Origin: Mesoflavibacter zeaxanthinifaciens DSM 18436
GTDB taxonomy: Bacteria > Bacteroidota > Bacteroidia > Flavobacteriales > Flavobacteriaceae
Assembly (NCBI RefSeq): GCF_000422365.1
Contig: NZ_AULQ01000001.1
Coordinates: 539,845-603,844 of the forward strand
Direction of reading: 5' to 3'
Length of the DNA: 64,000 nucleotides
Shown: piece by piece, positions 18,463 to 29,174 of the stretch
Position numbering within the stretch: the first letter of the stretch is position 1
How the letters are laid out: the number at the start of each line of letters is the position of its first letter
The notes under the pieces: generated by a model
Told to the model about the DNA's origin: nothing
The model's database searches: none
What the model saw: only the letters and a program-made list of their open reading frames with translations
Program-made: the position numbers and the translations under genes

Positions 18463-19641
18463 ATGAGTAAAGAAGTTGTAATTGTCTCGGCTGCAAGAAC
18501 ACCAATAGGTAGTTTTTTAGGTGCTTTAAGTACTGTCCCTGCTCCTAAATTAGGTGCTGTAGCTATTAAAGGTGCATTAGATAAAATTAATTTAAAACCA
18601 GAATTGGTTGATGAAGTTTTAATGGGTAATGTAGTACAAGCTGGTACTGGACAAGCACCAGCAAGACAAGCAGCTATTTATGCAGGTATACCAAATACTG
18701 TACCGTGTACAACTGTAAATAAAGTTTGCTCTTCTGGGATGAAGGCTGTAATGCAAGCTGCGCAAAGCATTGCTTTAGGCGACACAGAAATAGTTGTTGC
18801 TGGAGGTATGGAAAACATGAGTTTGATTCCTCATTACTTACATGCAAGAACTGGAACTAAATTTGGTCCTGCAAGTTTAATCGATGGTATGCAAAAAGAT
18901 GGTTTGGTAGATGCTTATGACCAAAATGCAATGGGTGTTTGTGCTGATGATTGTGCTACAGAATATAATTTTTCTAGAGAAGAACAAGATGCTTTTGCTA
19001 TTCAATCTTACAGTAGATCTGCAGCAGCTTGGGACGCAGGAAAGTTTGATAATGAAGTTGTACCTGTAGAAGTACCTCAGCGTCGTGGTGAACCAAAAAT
19101 AGTATCTAAAGACGAAGAATATACAAATGTTAAACTTGAGAAGATTCCTGCATTACGTCCTGCTTTTACTAAAGACGGAACAGTAACTGCTGCTAATGCT
19201 TCTACAATAAACGATGGTGCTGGAGCAATGGTTTTAATGAGTGCTGATAAAGCAAAAGAATTAGGCCTAACACCATTAGCAACTATTAAATCTTATGCAG
19301 ATGCAGCACAAGAGCCAAAATGGTTTACTACTGCTCCTGCAAAAGCATTACCTAAAGCTTTAGATAAAGCGGGAATTAAATTAGAAGATGTAGATTACTT
19401 TGAGTTTAATGAAGCTTTTTCTGTTGTTGGATTAGCTAATATGAAAATTTTAGGGTTATCAGACGACAAAGTAAACGTTAATGGTGGTGCTGTATCTTTA
19501 GGTCATCCATTAGGTTGTTCTGGTGTAAGAATACTAATCACTTTATTAAATGTTTTAGAACAAAATGATGCAAAAATTGGTGCAGCAGCTATATGTAATG
19601 GTGGCGGTGGCGCATCAGCTTTAGTACTACAACGTCAGTAA
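18463..19641 (+). CDS. Thiolase (acetyl-CoA C-acetyl/acyltransferase)
   Basis: 392 residues, the standard length for a thiolase. The nucleophile C89 sits in NKVCSSGMKAV, H348 in GHPLGCSG, and the second cysteine C378 in ICNGGGGASA; NEAF, the oxyanion-loop motif, is present near residue 315. The enzyme condenses or cleaves acyl-CoA thioesters in the cytoplasm. Small-residue-rich substrate loop and lack of a neighbouring FadB homologue fit a biosynthetic or amino-acid-degradation acetyl-CoA acetyltransferase, though chain-length preference cannot be read from sequence alone. The peptidase gene follows by nine bases. Confidence 0.95.
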   Translation: MSKEVVIVSAARTPIGSFLGALSTVPAPKLGAVAIKGALDKINLKPELVDEVLMGNVVQAGTGQAPARQAAIYAGIPNTVPCTTVNKVCSSGMKAVMQAAQSIALGDTEIVVAGGMENMSLIPHYLHARTGTKFGPASLIDGMQKDGLVDAYDQNAMGVCADDCATEYNFSREEQDAFAIQSYSRSAAAWDAGKFDNEVVPVEVPQRRGEPKIVSKDEEYTNVKLEKIPALRPAFTKDGTVTAANASTINDGAGAMVLMSADKAKELGLTPLATIKSYADAAQEPKWFTTAPAKALPKALDKAGIKLEDVDYFEFNEAFSVVGLANMKILGLSDDKVNVNGGAVSLGHPLGCSGVRILITLLNVLEQNDAKIGAAAICNGGGGASALVLQRQ

Positions 19642-19650
19642 ATACAACTA

Positions 19651-20400
19651 ATGCAATACGGAATTTGTAATTTAAGCATTGTTCCTTTAAGATTAGAAGC
19701 ATCAGACACAAGTGAAATGGTTTCTCAGGTCATTTACGGTGATGTTTTTAAAGTTTTAGAGCAACGAAAAAAATGGAGTAAAATCAGATTAGCTTTTGAT
19801 AAATATGAAGGCTGGATTGATAATAAACAATATGTAGAAATTACAGAAGAACATTATAATGACTTAAATAATCAACCTTTAAAAATCTCAACAGATTTAG
19901 TTGAGTTTATTCAGGATGAAAATGAGCAACTTCATACAATTGTTTTAGGTTCTAGCTTAAATGGTGTTAGTCTATTAAATCATAAATATGAAGGTGCTTT
20001 TGTAGATCAAACACAAGAAAAAAATCATTTAATTGAAACTGCATTTAAATATTTAAATGCTCCTTATCTTTGGGGAGGAAAAACTCCTTTCGGTATCGAT
20101 TGTAGTGGTTTTACACAAATGGTATATAAACTTAATGGTTATAAATTATTGCGTGATGCCTCACAACAAGCCACACAAGGTGAAGCTTTAAGTTTTATTG
20201 AAGAAAGTGAACCAGGTGATTTAGCTTTTTTTGATAATAATGAAGGCCAAATTATTCATGTTGGCATAATAATGCAAGACAATTATATTATACATGCACA
20301 TGGAAAAGTAAGGATAGATCGTTTAGATCATACAGGTATTTACAATGCAGATAGACGGATGCATACCCATAAACTTAGAGTTATTAAAAAGATAATATAA
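19651..20400 (+). CDS. C40-family (NlpC/P60) peptidase with SH3-like domain
   Basis: 249 residues. An N-terminal SH3b-like domain (about 1-65, with VSQVIYGDVFKVLEQRKKWSKI) precedes a NlpC/P60 catalytic domain. The catalytic triad is visible: C151 in FGIDCSGFTQ, H203 in IIHVGIIM and a third polar residue in YIIHAHGKVRID. Such enzymes cut peptide stems of peptidoglycan, typically between D-Glu and diaminopimelate. No signal peptide is visible, so it may act on recycled muropeptides in the cytoplasm. It is nine bases after the thiolase gene and ends in a shared terminator. Confidence 0.9.
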   Translation: MQYGICNLSIVPLRLEASDTSEMVSQVIYGDVFKVLEQRKKWSKIRLAFDKYEGWIDNKQYVEITEEHYNDLNNQPLKISTDLVEFIQDENEQLHTIVLGSSLNGVSLLNHKYEGAFVDQTQEKNHLIETAFKYLNAPYLWGGKTPFGIDCSGFTQMVYKLNGYKLLRDASQQATQGEALSFIEESEPGDLAFFDNNEGQIIHVGIIMQDNYIIHAHGKVRIDRLDHTGIYNADRRMHTHKLRVIKKII

Positions 20401-20403
20401 AAA

Positions 20404-20433
20404 AAGCCTCCTAAAATTTAGGAGGCTTTTTTA
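20404..20433. terminator. Bidirectional terminator
   Basis: AAGCCTCCTAAA pairs with TTTAGGAGGCTT with A- and T-runs on both sides. It lies between the convergent NlpC/P60 and TPR genes and can serve both. Confidence 0.9.
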
Positions 20434-20451
20434 TTATAATGGTTAAAGGTT

Positions 20452-21684
20452 TTATTTCCCTTCAATCTCTGCATTAATTGCTTTTGCTTTTTCTACTTCA
20501 CCTAAAGCATTATATATATTCTTTAACTGTTGTAAAACAGATGTAGGTACAGAAGTGTTATTGTTTTTGAAATCTACTAGCGTTTGTGCTGCTTGATCAA
20601 ATAAAGAAGACTTCTTCTTTTTAAGTTCTTCATATTTTAAATCATCTGCTCTACTGTTTCCTAAAGAATTCATTTGCTCTACTAAAGCATTTCCTTCTTC
20701 AAGGTATGATGTAGATAAGTTTAGTGCTGCATCTGCATTAGCAGGTTTTAAGCTTAATACTTTTTCAAAAGACTGTCTTGCTTTTTCAATCTCTTTGTTA
20801 TTCATGTAAATAACACCTACGTTATAATGTAAGTCTGCATTATTAGGCTCTTTTTGTATAGCTTCTTGCAAGATTGATTGAAACTTTTTCTCATCACCCA
20901 TTTCAAAATAAATGTTTGCTTCGTTAATTAATAAATTAACGTCATCTGGGTTTGCTTGTTTTGCCTTTTCTATAGCTGCTAAAGCTTTGTCTTTTTCACC
21001 TTTATTAATATAAATTAATGCAATATTTTTAGTGATTTCAGAAGCTCTAGATTCTGTGTTTTGGGTCTCTGGATCTGTGTGTGTTCCACTCTTTACATAT
21101 ATATCTCTTTCAGATTTACTGTTAAAGCTATCTACTTGTCCAGTTTCTTTGTTTGTAGCAACAAACATTGTTTTTTCTCCTGTATAACCTAATTTATCTA
21201 ACTCTAAGTAAGACTCTAATGCTTTATCAAAGTTTTGAGCACCTATATAACTTACTGCTGTGTAATATAAATAGTCCTGTGCTTCTGGATTAACTTGATA
21301 CATCATGTTAAAAGTTTCTGCTGCTTTATTAAACTTTTTACTTGAGTAAAAATTATTTGCTTTTGTTAACAGATCATTTTCTATGATTCTTTTAAACTCT
21401 GCTCCTTCTCCTTCTACTTTAAGTATATTTTCTATAGCTTTATTAGTATCTGCATTAGTAGAAGTCCCGTTAGCATAATATGCTTTTGCTGCAGCTAGGT
21501 AATAATCTTCTTTTAAGTCATCATCCATAGCAGACACTTGAGAATCTAATTGTGTTGCTATAGTTTTAGCTTCTGCAAAATTGTCTTTTTTTACTGCTTT
21601 TTCTAATGCTTTAACTTCTTTTTTTTGGGCAAAAGTAAAAACAGATACAAATAATGCTAAAGCAATAATTACTTGTTTTTTCAT
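20452..21684 (-). CDS. Secreted tetratricopeptide repeat protein
   Basis: 410 residues with a signal peptide (MKKQVIIALALFVSVFTFAQ). The mature protein is alpha-helical with repeated 34-residue TPR units, clearest at about 215-320, where A-L--Y-N-G patterns such as ADLHYNVGVIYMNNKEIEKARQ recur. It probably serves as a periplasmic scaffold for protein contacts; no partner is known. It lies 32 bases downstream of gyrA on the same strand and may be read through from it. Widely present as a hypothetical TPR protein next to gyrA in this family, by recall. Confidence 0.85.
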   Translation of the reverse strand: MKKQVIIALALFVSVFTFAQKKEVKALEKAVKKDNFAEAKTIATQLDSQVSAMDDDLKEDYYLAAAKAYYANGTSTNADTNKAIENILKVEGEGAEFKRIIENDLLTKANNFYSSKKFNKAAETFNMMYQVNPEAQDYLYYTAVSYIGAQNFDKALESYLELDKLGYTGEKTMFVATNKETGQVDSFNSKSERDIYVKSGTHTDPETQNTESRASEITKNIALIYINKGEKDKALAAIEKAKQANPDDVNLLINEANIYFEMGDEKKFQSILQEAIQKEPNNADLHYNVGVIYMNNKEIEKARQSFEKVLSLKPANADAALNLSTSYLEEGNALVEQMNSLGNSRADDLKYEELKKKKSSLFDQAAQTLVDFKNNNTSVPTSVLQQLKNIYNALGEVEKAKAINAEIEGK

Positions 21685-21716
21685 TTTAAATTTGTGTTTT
21701 AAATTTTATAAATTAT

Positions 21717-24266
21717 TTATTCTTCTTCGTTAGTAGCAATAGTTGTGCCATCTTCTGTGTTGGCAGTGTCTTCTAGGTTGTCAATATCTATTTCTTCTTC
21801 ATCTTCATCTTTCATTACTTTAGCTACAGCAGCTATAGAATCGTTACCTTTTAAATTGATTAACTTAACACCTTGAGTTGCTCTACCCATAGTCCTTAAG
21901 TTTTCTACCGCTAAACGAATAGCAATTCCGGATTTATTAATAATCATTAAATCATCAGAATCTGTAACGCTTTTTATTGCAACTAAGCTTCCTGTTTTTT
22001 CTGTGATAGAAATAGTTTTAACACCTTTTCCACCTCTATTAGTGATACGGTAAACTGCTTCTCCATCTTCTGGATCATCAATAAAAGTACGTTTACCATA
22101 ACCGTTTTCTGAAACGACTAATACAGTTTCTTCTTGCGGATTGTTAACAGTTACCATTCCTATTACTTCATCATTATCATTTCCTAGAGTTATACCTCTT
22201 ACTCCTGAAGCATTACGACCCATAGGACGTGTTTTTGCTTCTTCAAATCTAATAGCTTTACCAGATTTTAAGGCTAACATAACTTGGCTGTTACCTGTTG
22301 TTAGTTTTGCTTCTAGTAACTCATCATTATCTTTAATGGTAATTGCGTTAATTCCGTTTGTACGAGGTCTAGAGTATTGCTCTAAAGCTGTTTTCTTAAC
22401 CTGACCTTGTTTAGTAGCCATTATGACATAATGAGAATTTATGTAATCCTCATCTTTTAGGTCTTGAGTACAAATAAATGCCATAACCTTATCATCTTGT
22501 TCAATATTTATAAGGTTTTGTATTGCTCTACCTTTTGATGTTCTTGAACCTTCAGGTATTTCGTAAACACGCATCCAGAAACATTTTCCTTTTTGGGTGA
22601 AGAATAGCATATATTGATGGTTTGTCCCAACAAATAAATCTTCTAAGAAGTCTTCATTTCTTGTATTTGAAGCTTTTTGACCAACTCCACCTCTATTTTG
22701 TGTTTTATACTCTGTTAAAGATGTACGCTTGATATATCCAGCATGAGAAATAGTAATAACTACTTGCTCATCCGGAATCATATCTTCGATACTTAAATCT
22801 CCACCAGCATATTCTATTGTAGAACGACGCTCATCACCATACTTATCTTTTACTTCGATAAGTTCTTCTTTGATAATGTCCATACGACGTTCTTTCTTTT
22901 CTAAAATATCTTTTAGATCTGCTATAGTCTTTATAATATCTTCATATTCACTACGTAGCTTATCTTGTTCTAGACCGGTTAATTGGCGTAGACGCATATC
23001 TACTATTGCTTTAGCTTGAATTTCTGAAAGCTCAAAGCGATCTATTAATTTTTGTCTTGCTTCTTCTGCATTAGACGATGCTCTAATTATTGAGATTACT
23101 TCGTCTATATTATCTGAAGCTATTATTAAACCTTCTAAGATATGTGCACGTTCTTCAGCTTTGCGTAATTCGTATTTAGTACGTCTTACTACAACATCAT
23201 GTCTATGCTCTACAAAGTGATAGATTAAGTCTTTTAAATTTAAAAGCTCTGGTCTACCGTTTACTAATGCAATATTATTGACACTAAAAGAAGATTGTAA
23301 TGCTGTGTATTTGTATAACTTATTTAATACGATATTTGGTATTGCATCACGTTTAAGCACGTAAACAATACGCATTCCGTTACGGTCAGATTCATCACGA
23401 ATTGTAGAAATACCTTCTAATTTTTTATCGTTAACTAAATCAGCAGTCTTTTTAATCATATCTGCTTTGTTAACTTGATAAGGTATTTCGGTAACTACTA
23501 TAGATTCTCTTCCGTTAACTTCTTCTACATTAGCTTTACCACGCATAACAATACGTCCGCGACCTGTATGAAATGCTTCTTTTACACCATCATAGCCATA
23601 AATTGTTCCTCCTGTAGGAAAATCTGGAGCTTTAATATGTTGCATTAACTCGTCTACTTCAATATCGTTATTGTCAATGTAAGCAATAGTACCATTAACA
23701 ACTTCTGTTAAATTATGAGGTGGCATATTTGTAGCCATACCTACCGCAATACCAGAAGCACCATTAATTAATAAACCAGGAATACGTGTAGGTAAAACTG
23801 TTGGTTCTTCTAAAGTATCATCAAAATTTAGTTTATGGTCTACAGTTTCTTTATCGATATCTGCCAACATGTCTTCAGATATCTTTCGCATACGCGCTTC
23901 TGTATAACGCATTGCTGCAGGACTATCTCCATCTACAGATCCAAAGTTACCTTGACCATCTATTAACATATAACGTAAGCTCCATTCTTGAGCCATACGC
24001 ACCATAGTGTCATATACTGAGGTATCACCATGTGGATGATACTTACCTAAAACCTCACCAACTATTCTTGCAGATTTTTTATGTGCAGTGTTAGACCTAA
24101 CACCTAATTCGTGCATACCAAAAAGCACACGTCTGTGTACTGGTTTTAAACCATCTCTTACATCTGGTAAAGCACGTGACACAATGACTGACATTGAATA
24201 ATCAATGTAAGCCGACTTCATTTCATCTTCAATGTTAATCGGAATGAGTTTTTCTCCTTCTGCCAT
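21717..24266 (-). CDS. gyrA: DNA gyrase subunit A
   Basis: 849 residues. The breakage-reunion domain includes [24 protein letters not shown] and the catalytic Y121 in [10 protein letters not shown]. The quinolone-resistance-determining stretch reads GDTSVYDT at 80-87 (T82 and D86 align with E. coli S83 and D87), so the acidic position is intact. The C-terminal beta-pinwheel contains a GyrA-box-like QNRGGVGQ near 540, and the protein ends in a long acidic tail. With GyrB it introduces negative supercoils. A 258-base gap separates it from the divergent clpC. Confidence 0.98.
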   Translation of the reverse strand: MAEGEKLIPINIEDEMKSAYIDYSMSVIVSRALPDVRDGLKPVHRRVLFGMHELGVRSNTAHKKSARIVGEVLGKYHPHGDTSVYDTMVRMAQEWSLRYMLIDGQGNFGSVDGDSPAAMRYTEARMRKISEDMLADIDKETVDHKLNFDDTLEEPTVLPTRIPGLLINGASGIAVGMATNMPPHNLTEVVNGTIAYIDNNDIEVDELMQHIKAPDFPTGGTIYGYDGVKEAFHTGRGRIVMRGKANVEEVNGRESIVVTEIPYQVNKADMIKKTADLVNDKKLEGISTIRDESDRNGMRIVYVLKRDAIPNIVLNKLYKYTALQSSFSVNNIALVNGRPELLNLKDLIYHFVEHRHDVVVRRTKYELRKAEERAHILEGLIIASDNIDEVISIIRASSNAEEARQKLIDRFELSEIQAKAIVDMRLRQLTGLEQDKLRSEYEDIIKTIADLKDILEKKERRMDIIKEELIEVKDKYGDERRSTIEYAGGDLSIEDMIPDEQVVITISHAGYIKRTSLTEYKTQNRGGVGQKASNTRNEDFLEDLFVGTNHQYMLFFTQKGKCFWMRVYEIPEGSRTSKGRAIQNLINIEQDDKVMAFICTQDLKDEDYINSHYVIMATKQGQVKKTALEQYSRPRTNGINAITIKDNDELLEAKLTTGNSQVMLALKSGKAIRFEEAKTRPMGRNASGVRGITLGNDNDEVIGMVTVNNPQEETVLVVSENGYGKRTFIDDPEDGEAVYRITNRGGKGVKTISITEKTGSLVAIKSVTDSDDLMIINKSGIAIRLAVENLRTMGRATQGVKLINLKGNDSIAAVAKVMKDEDEEEIDIDNLEDTANTEDGTTIATNEEE

Positions 24267-24524
24267 ATATAATTTAATTTGTTATATTCATTATTTCAAA
24301 ACACGCTAATATAAAACTTTCGTTAGTAACGGTAAGCCTTTTACTAGGTTTTTTTAGTGTTTTTTATTAACAATTTCAGCCCCTTTTTTAGTTAATAACT
24401 TAATCACTGTTAATTTGTAGATTATTCTTACTTTCAAACCAAAAACAATTAACATATTATTTAAGGTACAGTTTTTGCCTATACTAATTATGTTTACTAT
24501 TTTTAAAGCAGAAAGGAAATAAAT

Positions 24525-27071
24525 ATGGACGATAATTTTTCACCAAGAGTTAAAGATGTAATTGCATACAGTAAAGAAGAAGCGCTTAGATTAGGACACG
24601 ACTTTATTGGCACAGAACATCTTATGCTTGGTCTTTTAAGAGACGGAAACGGTAAGGCTATTAATATTTTAAACGCATTAGATATTGATTTAAATCATTT
24701 AAGGCGTAAAGTAGAAATTTTAAGTCCTGCCAACCCAAATACATCAATAACTTCTAACGAAAAGAAAAACTTGCACTTAACGCGACAAGCAGAACGTGCT
24801 TTAAAAACTACTTTTTTAGAAGCTAAGCTTTTTCAAAGCACATCAATAAACACAGCACATTTACTGCTATGTATTTTAAGAAACGAAAATGATCCTACTA
24901 CAAAGCTTTTAAATAAGCTTAAAGTAGATTATGATAATGTAAAAGAACAATTTAAGTCAATGATTACAAACGATGATAATTTTGAAGATATAACAGGAAG
25001 CCCTAAAGCCGAGTTTCCTGAAGATGATGCACAACAAGATGATGCATCAAAAGATATATTTAATACGCCTTCATCAAAAAGCAACAAAAAGTCTAAAACT
25101 CCTGTTTTAGATAATTTTGGTCGCGATTTGACTGCTATGGCAGAAGAAGGTAAATTAGACCCAGTAGTTGGACGTGAAAAAGAGATTGAAAGAGTGTCTC
25201 AAGTATTATCACGTCGTAAGAAAAACAATCCTCTCTTAATAGGCGAACCTGGTGTTGGTAAGTCTGCTATTGCAGAAGGACTTGCTAACAGAATTGTAAG
25301 CAAGAAAGTATCTAGAATACTTTTTAACAAACGTGTAGTTACTTTGGATCTTGCAAGTTTAGTTGCTGGTACTAAATACCGTGGACAGTTTGAAGAACGT
25401 ATGAAAGCTGTGATGAATGAGCTTGAAAAGAATGATGATGTTATTCTTTTTATTGATGAAATTCATACCATAGTTGGAGCTGGTGGCGCAACAGGAAGCT
25501 TAGATGCTTCAAATATGTTTAAGCCTGCTTTAGCACGTGGCGAAATTCAATGTATAGGTGCTACAACTTTAGATGAGTACAGACAATACATAGAAAAAGA
25601 TGGTGCTTTAGAGCGTCGTTTTCAAAAAGTTATTGTAGAACCTACTACTGTTGAAGAAACTATTCAAATACTTAACAACATTAAAGCTAAATATGAAGAT
25701 CATCACAATGTAGAATATACAGATGAAGCTATTGAAGCTTGTGTTAAGTTAACTAATAGATATATGACAGATCGTTTCTTGCCAGATAAAGCTATAGATG
25801 CTTTAGATGAAGCGGGATCACGTGTTCATATTACCAATATTGATGTCCCTAAACAAATTCTAGAATTAGAAAAGAAACTAGAAGAAGTTAGAGAAACTAA
25901 GAATTCGGTTGTAAAAAAGCAGAAATACGAAGAAGCTGCAAGATTACGTGATGACGAAAAACGTTTAGAAAAAGAACTTGCTGTTGCACAAGAAAAATGG
26001 GAAGAAGAAACCAAATTACATCGTGAGACAGTAACAGAAGATAATGTAGCAGATGTTATCTCTATGATGACAGGTGTTCCGGTAAACAGAATAGCACAAA
26101 CCGAGAGTAATAAACTAGCACAATTACCAGAATTAATTAAGGGTAAAGTTATTGGACAAGATAATGCTGTTGCTAAAGTTGTTAAAGCAATACAACGTAA
26201 TCGTGCTGGATTAAAAGACCCTAACAAGCCTATTGGATCGTTTATATTTTTAGGTCAAACAGGTGTTGGTAAAACACAATTAGCAAAAGTTTTATCAAAA
26301 CAATTATTTGATAGCGAAGAATCTCTTATTAGAATAGATATGAGTGAATATATGGAGAAATTTGCTATATCTAGATTAGTAGGTGCGCCTCCAGGATACG
26401 TAGGTTATGAAGAAGGAGGACAACTTACAGAAAAAGTAAGACGTAAACCTTATTCTGTAGTACTTTTAGACGAAATTGAAAAAGCGCATCCTGATGTATT
26501 TAATATGTTGCTTCAAGTATTAGATGATGGTTATTTAACAGATAGTTTAGGTAGAAAAATAGATTTTAGAAACACTATAATAATCATGACCTCTAACATT
26601 GGTGCCAGAAAATTAAAAGATTTTGGTACTGGTATAGGTTTTGGTACATCGTCTCAAAAAGCTCAAGAAGATGCAAATGCTAGAAGCGTTATTGAAAATG
26701 CACTTAAAAAATCTTTTGCACCAGAGTTTTTAAACAGAATAGACGACGTTATTGTCTTTAATGCTTTAGAGCAAGAAGACATTAATAAGATTATTGATAT
26801 AGAATTAGAAAAACTATTAAAACGTATTGATGGTTTAGGCTACAACTTACAATTAACTAAAGATGCTAAAAACTTTATAGCAGAAAAAGGATTTGATAAG
26901 CAATACGGAGCAAGACCATTAAAACGTGCTATTCAAAAATACATTGAAGATGCTTTAGCTGAAGAAATTATAACTTCTAAATTAAAAGAAGGAGATAATA
27001 TAGTTATGGATTTAGATAAAGACAATAACGAAATAGTTATTTCTATTCAATCATCTGAAGAAGCTAAATAA
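24525..27071 (+). CDS. clpC: ATP-dependent Clp protease ATP-binding subunit ClpC
   Basis: 848 residues, the length of ClpC. Two N-terminal Clp repeat motifs (about 1-145) are followed by AAA+ domain D1 (GEPGVGKSA near 240), a short UVR-containing middle region (AARLRDDEKRLEKEL near 465) and D2 (GQTGVGKTQ near 575). The loop FGTGIGFG near 705 resembles the IGF/LGF tripeptide that docks on ClpP, so it should feed unfolded substrates to ClpP. The start is preceded by AAAGGA at a good distance, an unusually strong Shine-Dalgarno for this phylum. Confidence 0.96.
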   Translation: MDDNFSPRVKDVIAYSKEEALRLGHDFIGTEHLMLGLLRDGNGKAINILNALDIDLNHLRRKVEILSPANPNTSITSNEKKNLHLTRQAERALKTTFLEAKLFQSTSINTAHLLLCILRNENDPTTKLLNKLKVDYDNVKEQFKSMITNDDNFEDITGSPKAEFPEDDAQQDDASKDIFNTPSSKSNKKSKTPVLDNFGRDLTAMAEEGKLDPVVGREKEIERVSQVLSRRKKNNPLLIGEPGVGKSAIAEGLANRIVSKKVSRILFNKRVVTLDLASLVAGTKYRGQFEERMKAVMNELEKNDDVILFIDEIHTIVGAGGATGSLDASNMFKPALARGEIQCIGATTLDEYRQYIEKDGALERRFQKVIVEPTTVEETIQILNNIKAKYEDHHNVEYTDEAIEACVKLTNRYMTDRFLPDKAIDALDEAGSRVHITNIDVPKQILELEKKLEEVRETKNSVVKKQKYEEAARLRDDEKRLEKELAVAQEKWEEETKLHRETVTEDNVADVISMMTGVPVNRIAQTESNKLAQLPELIKGKVIGQDNAVAKVVKAIQRNRAGLKDPNKPIGSFIFLGQTGVGKTQLAKVLSKQLFDSEESLIRIDMSEYMEKFAISRLVGAPPGYVGYEEGGQLTEKVRRKPYSVVLLDEIEKAHPDVFNMLLQVLDDGYLTDSLGRKIDFRNTIIIMTSNIGARKLKDFGTGIGFGTSSQKAQEDANARSVIENALKKSFAPEFLNRIDDVIVFNALEQEDINKIIDIELEKLLKRIDGLGYNLQLTKDAKNFIAEKGFDKQYGARPLKRAIQKYIEDALAEEIITSKLKEGDNIVMDLDKDNNEIVISIQSSEEAK

Positions 27072-27091
27072 CAATATAAAATTATAATAAA

Positions 27092-27125
27092 AACCTGTTG
27101 ATTATTTATATTAACAGGTTTTTTC
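27092..27125 (+). terminator. Terminator of clpC
   Basis: AACCTGTT pairs with AACAGGTT across a 13-base loop, followed by a T-run, shortly after the clpC stop. Confidence 0.85.
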
Positions 27126-27154
27126 TATCTTTATAAGAGTTAAAACCAACCTAT

Positions 27155-27541
27155 ATGCCTATAAAAATCACATTAGATTTTTGCACTTTAGAATTTATTG
27201 ATAAAATTGCTATTGCAGTTATTAATGAAGGTGTGCACGTAGACTATGAAATTAGTAAGGCTATAGCCCAAGCTTGTACAAACTACTTTAAACAAGCACC
27301 TTTTGTATATTTATCGCTTAGAACAAACTCATATTCTGTTGACGTTACAAAATATAGTACTTTAGTTAATCAAATGGAAAACCTTAAAGGTTTTGGAGTT
27401 ATTTCCACTTCATTATCTGCAAGAAATGCAGAAATAGAAAGCCTTTTCCTAGATCTTCCTTTTGCAATATTTGACGATTTAGACGAAGGTCTTAAATGGG
27501 CAAAAAACATTTTAGATAAAAATCCAAAGAGAATTAACTAA
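27155..27541 (+). CDS. Hypothetical STAS-like small protein
   Basis: 128 residues with no signal peptide or membrane segment. The alternation of strands and helices (ITLDFCTLEFIDKIAIAVINEG, FVYLSLRTNSYSVDV, GFGVISTS, FDDLDEGLKWAKNIL) resembles the SpoIIAA-like/STAS fold seen in short cytoplasmic Bacteroidota proteins, including a terminal helix with DLDEGLKWAKN. Function unknown. It lies alone between the clpC terminator and hutH, whose convergent 3' end it overlaps by eight bases. Confidence 0.7.
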   Translation: MPIKITLDFCTLEFIDKIAIAVINEGVHVDYEISKAIAQACTNYFKQAPFVYLSLRTNSYSVDVTKYSTLVNQMENLKGFGVISTSLSARNAEIESLFLDLPFAIFDDLDEGLKWAKNILDKNPKRIN

Positions 27542-29051
27542 ATAACTCACTTGCATCAATACCTAAATTATTAATAAATAGTATTGATTTTTCTATATCA
27601 TCGTGTAAAATTTCATCTTCTTTAACAAAAGGCACTTCTACCCTATAACTTTGTAAAAATAATTCTATAAAATCAGAAGATTTTAATGGTGCTCTAAAGT
27701 ATATAGCTTGAGAAGCATTAAATAACTCTATAGCCAAAACACGCTCTACATTATCTATTAACTTAAAAGCTTGTGTAGCTGCATTTGCACCCATACTTAC
27801 ATGGTCTTCTTGACCATTACTTGATACAATACTATCTACACTAGCAGGACTTGCTAACTGTTTATTAGCACTAACAATACTTGCTGCGGTATATTGCGGT
27901 ATCATAAACCCACTATTTAAACCAGGATTATCTACTAAAAATGCAGGTAAACCACGTAGTCCTGATACTAATTGAAAAACTCGTCTTTCAGAAATATTTC
28001 CTAATTCTGACATTGCTATTTTTAAATAATCTAATGCTAATGCTAAGGGTTGACCATGAAAATTTCCTCCAGAAATAATTTCATCTTCGTTTGCAAAAAT
28101 ATTTGGATTATCAGTCACAGAGTTTATTTCTGTTATAAATGTTTTTTCTACAAAAGATAAAGTGTCTTTTGTTGCACCATGCACTTGTGGTATACATCTA
28201 AAGCTATAAGGGTCTTGTACGTGTTGTTTTTCTTGACTTATAATTTCGCTACCTTCTAAAAATTCTCTTACTCTTTCTGCAGTTTTTAATTGTCCGTTAT
28301 GCGGTCTTACTAAGTGTATTAATTCATTAAAAGGCTCTATTCTTCCATCAAAAGCTTCTAAAGAAATACTTCCTATTAAATCTGCTAAATAAGATAATTT
28401 ATAAGACTTTAATAATAAAAACACACCGTAAGCACTCATAAATTGCGTGCCATTTAACAATGCCAAACCTTCTTTAGACATTAGTTTAATAGCATCCCAT
28501 TTAAAGTATGTGTTTAAATCTTCTGCTTCTAAAACTGCATCTTTATACCACACTTTTCCTTTTCCTATTAAAGGTAAAGCTAAATGCGCTAAAGGAGCCA
28601 AATCACCTGAAGCACCTAATGATCCTTGTGTATAAATTACAGGTAAGATATCATTGTTAAAAAACTCAATTAAACGCTGTACAGTTTGTAATTGTACACC
28701 AGAATGTCCATAACTTAAAGATTGTATTTTAAGTAACAGCATTAACTTAACAACTTCATTAGGCACAACATCTCCTGTACCACAAGCATGAGACATGACT
28801 AAGTTTTCTTGTAATTTAGTTAAGTTTTCTTTATTAATTTTTACATTATATAACGATCCAAAACCAGTATTTATACCATAAATTGGCTTAGTTTCTGTTT
28901 TTAATTTTTCATCTAAATACGCACGGCAATTTTCAATTTTGTCAATAGCTTCATTAGACAACTCTAAATGCTTTTCTTCTAAAATTATTGATTGAATGGT
29001 TGCCAAATCTAATGGCTGTGATGATATATAATGAATTGAACTCATGGACAT
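27534..29051 (-). CDS. hutH: Histidine ammonia-lyase
   Basis: 505 residues, standard for HutH, which removes ammonia from L-histidine to give urocanate. The Ala-Ser-Gly triad that forms the MIO prosthetic group is seen in GSLGASGDLAPLAH near residue 147. Other family motifs are YGINTGFGSL near 62 and QEDHVSMGANAA near 415. The other hut genes are not adjacent, so the pathway genes must be scattered, or this member could act on tyrosine; histidine specificity is the simplest reading. It is followed convergently by the STAS-like gene with an eight-base overlap. Confidence 0.92.
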   Translation of the reverse strand: MSMSSIHYISSQPLDLATIQSIILEEKHLELSNEAIDKIENCRAYLDEKLKTETKPIYGINTGFGSLYNVKINKENLTKLQENLVMSHACGTGDVVPNEVVKLMLLLKIQSLSYGHSGVQLQTVQRLIEFFNNDILPVIYTQGSLGASGDLAPLAHLALPLIGKGKVWYKDAVLEAEDLNTYFKWDAIKLMSKEGLALLNGTQFMSAYGVFLLLKSYKLSYLADLIGSISLEAFDGRIEPFNELIHLVRPHNGQLKTAERVREFLEGSEIISQEKQHVQDPYSFRCIPQVHGATKDTLSFVEKTFITEINSVTDNPNIFANEDEIISGGNFHGQPLALALDYLKIAMSELGNISERRVFQLVSGLRGLPAFLVDNPGLNSGFMIPQYTAASIVSANKQLASPASVDSIVSSNGQEDHVSMGANAATQAFKLIDNVERVLAIELFNASQAIYFRAPLKSSDFIELFLQSYRVEVPFVKEDEILHDDIEKSILFINNLGIDASELFS

Positions 29052-29144
29052 ATTTTATTGTGTCCCAAAAGTCATAATTTGAGATAAATTCTGCAAGTTT
29101 TTGTTAATAATTCGTCAAAATAAGAAATCCTCAAATTATTCTTT

Positions 29145-29152
29145 TATTTTTG
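29145..29152 (+). promoter_or_regulatory. Candidate -7 box
   Basis: TATTTTTG fits TAnnTTTG and is 23 bases before the thioredoxin-like gene. No clear -33 TTTG element was found. Confidence 0.35.
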
Positions 29153-29174
29153 ATTGAAAATTAAATAATCAATA

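Noticed and set aside
22141..24007. Plus-strand frames at 22141-22404 and 23801-24007
   Set aside because: Both are shadows inside gyrA, whose motifs are intact on the minus strand.
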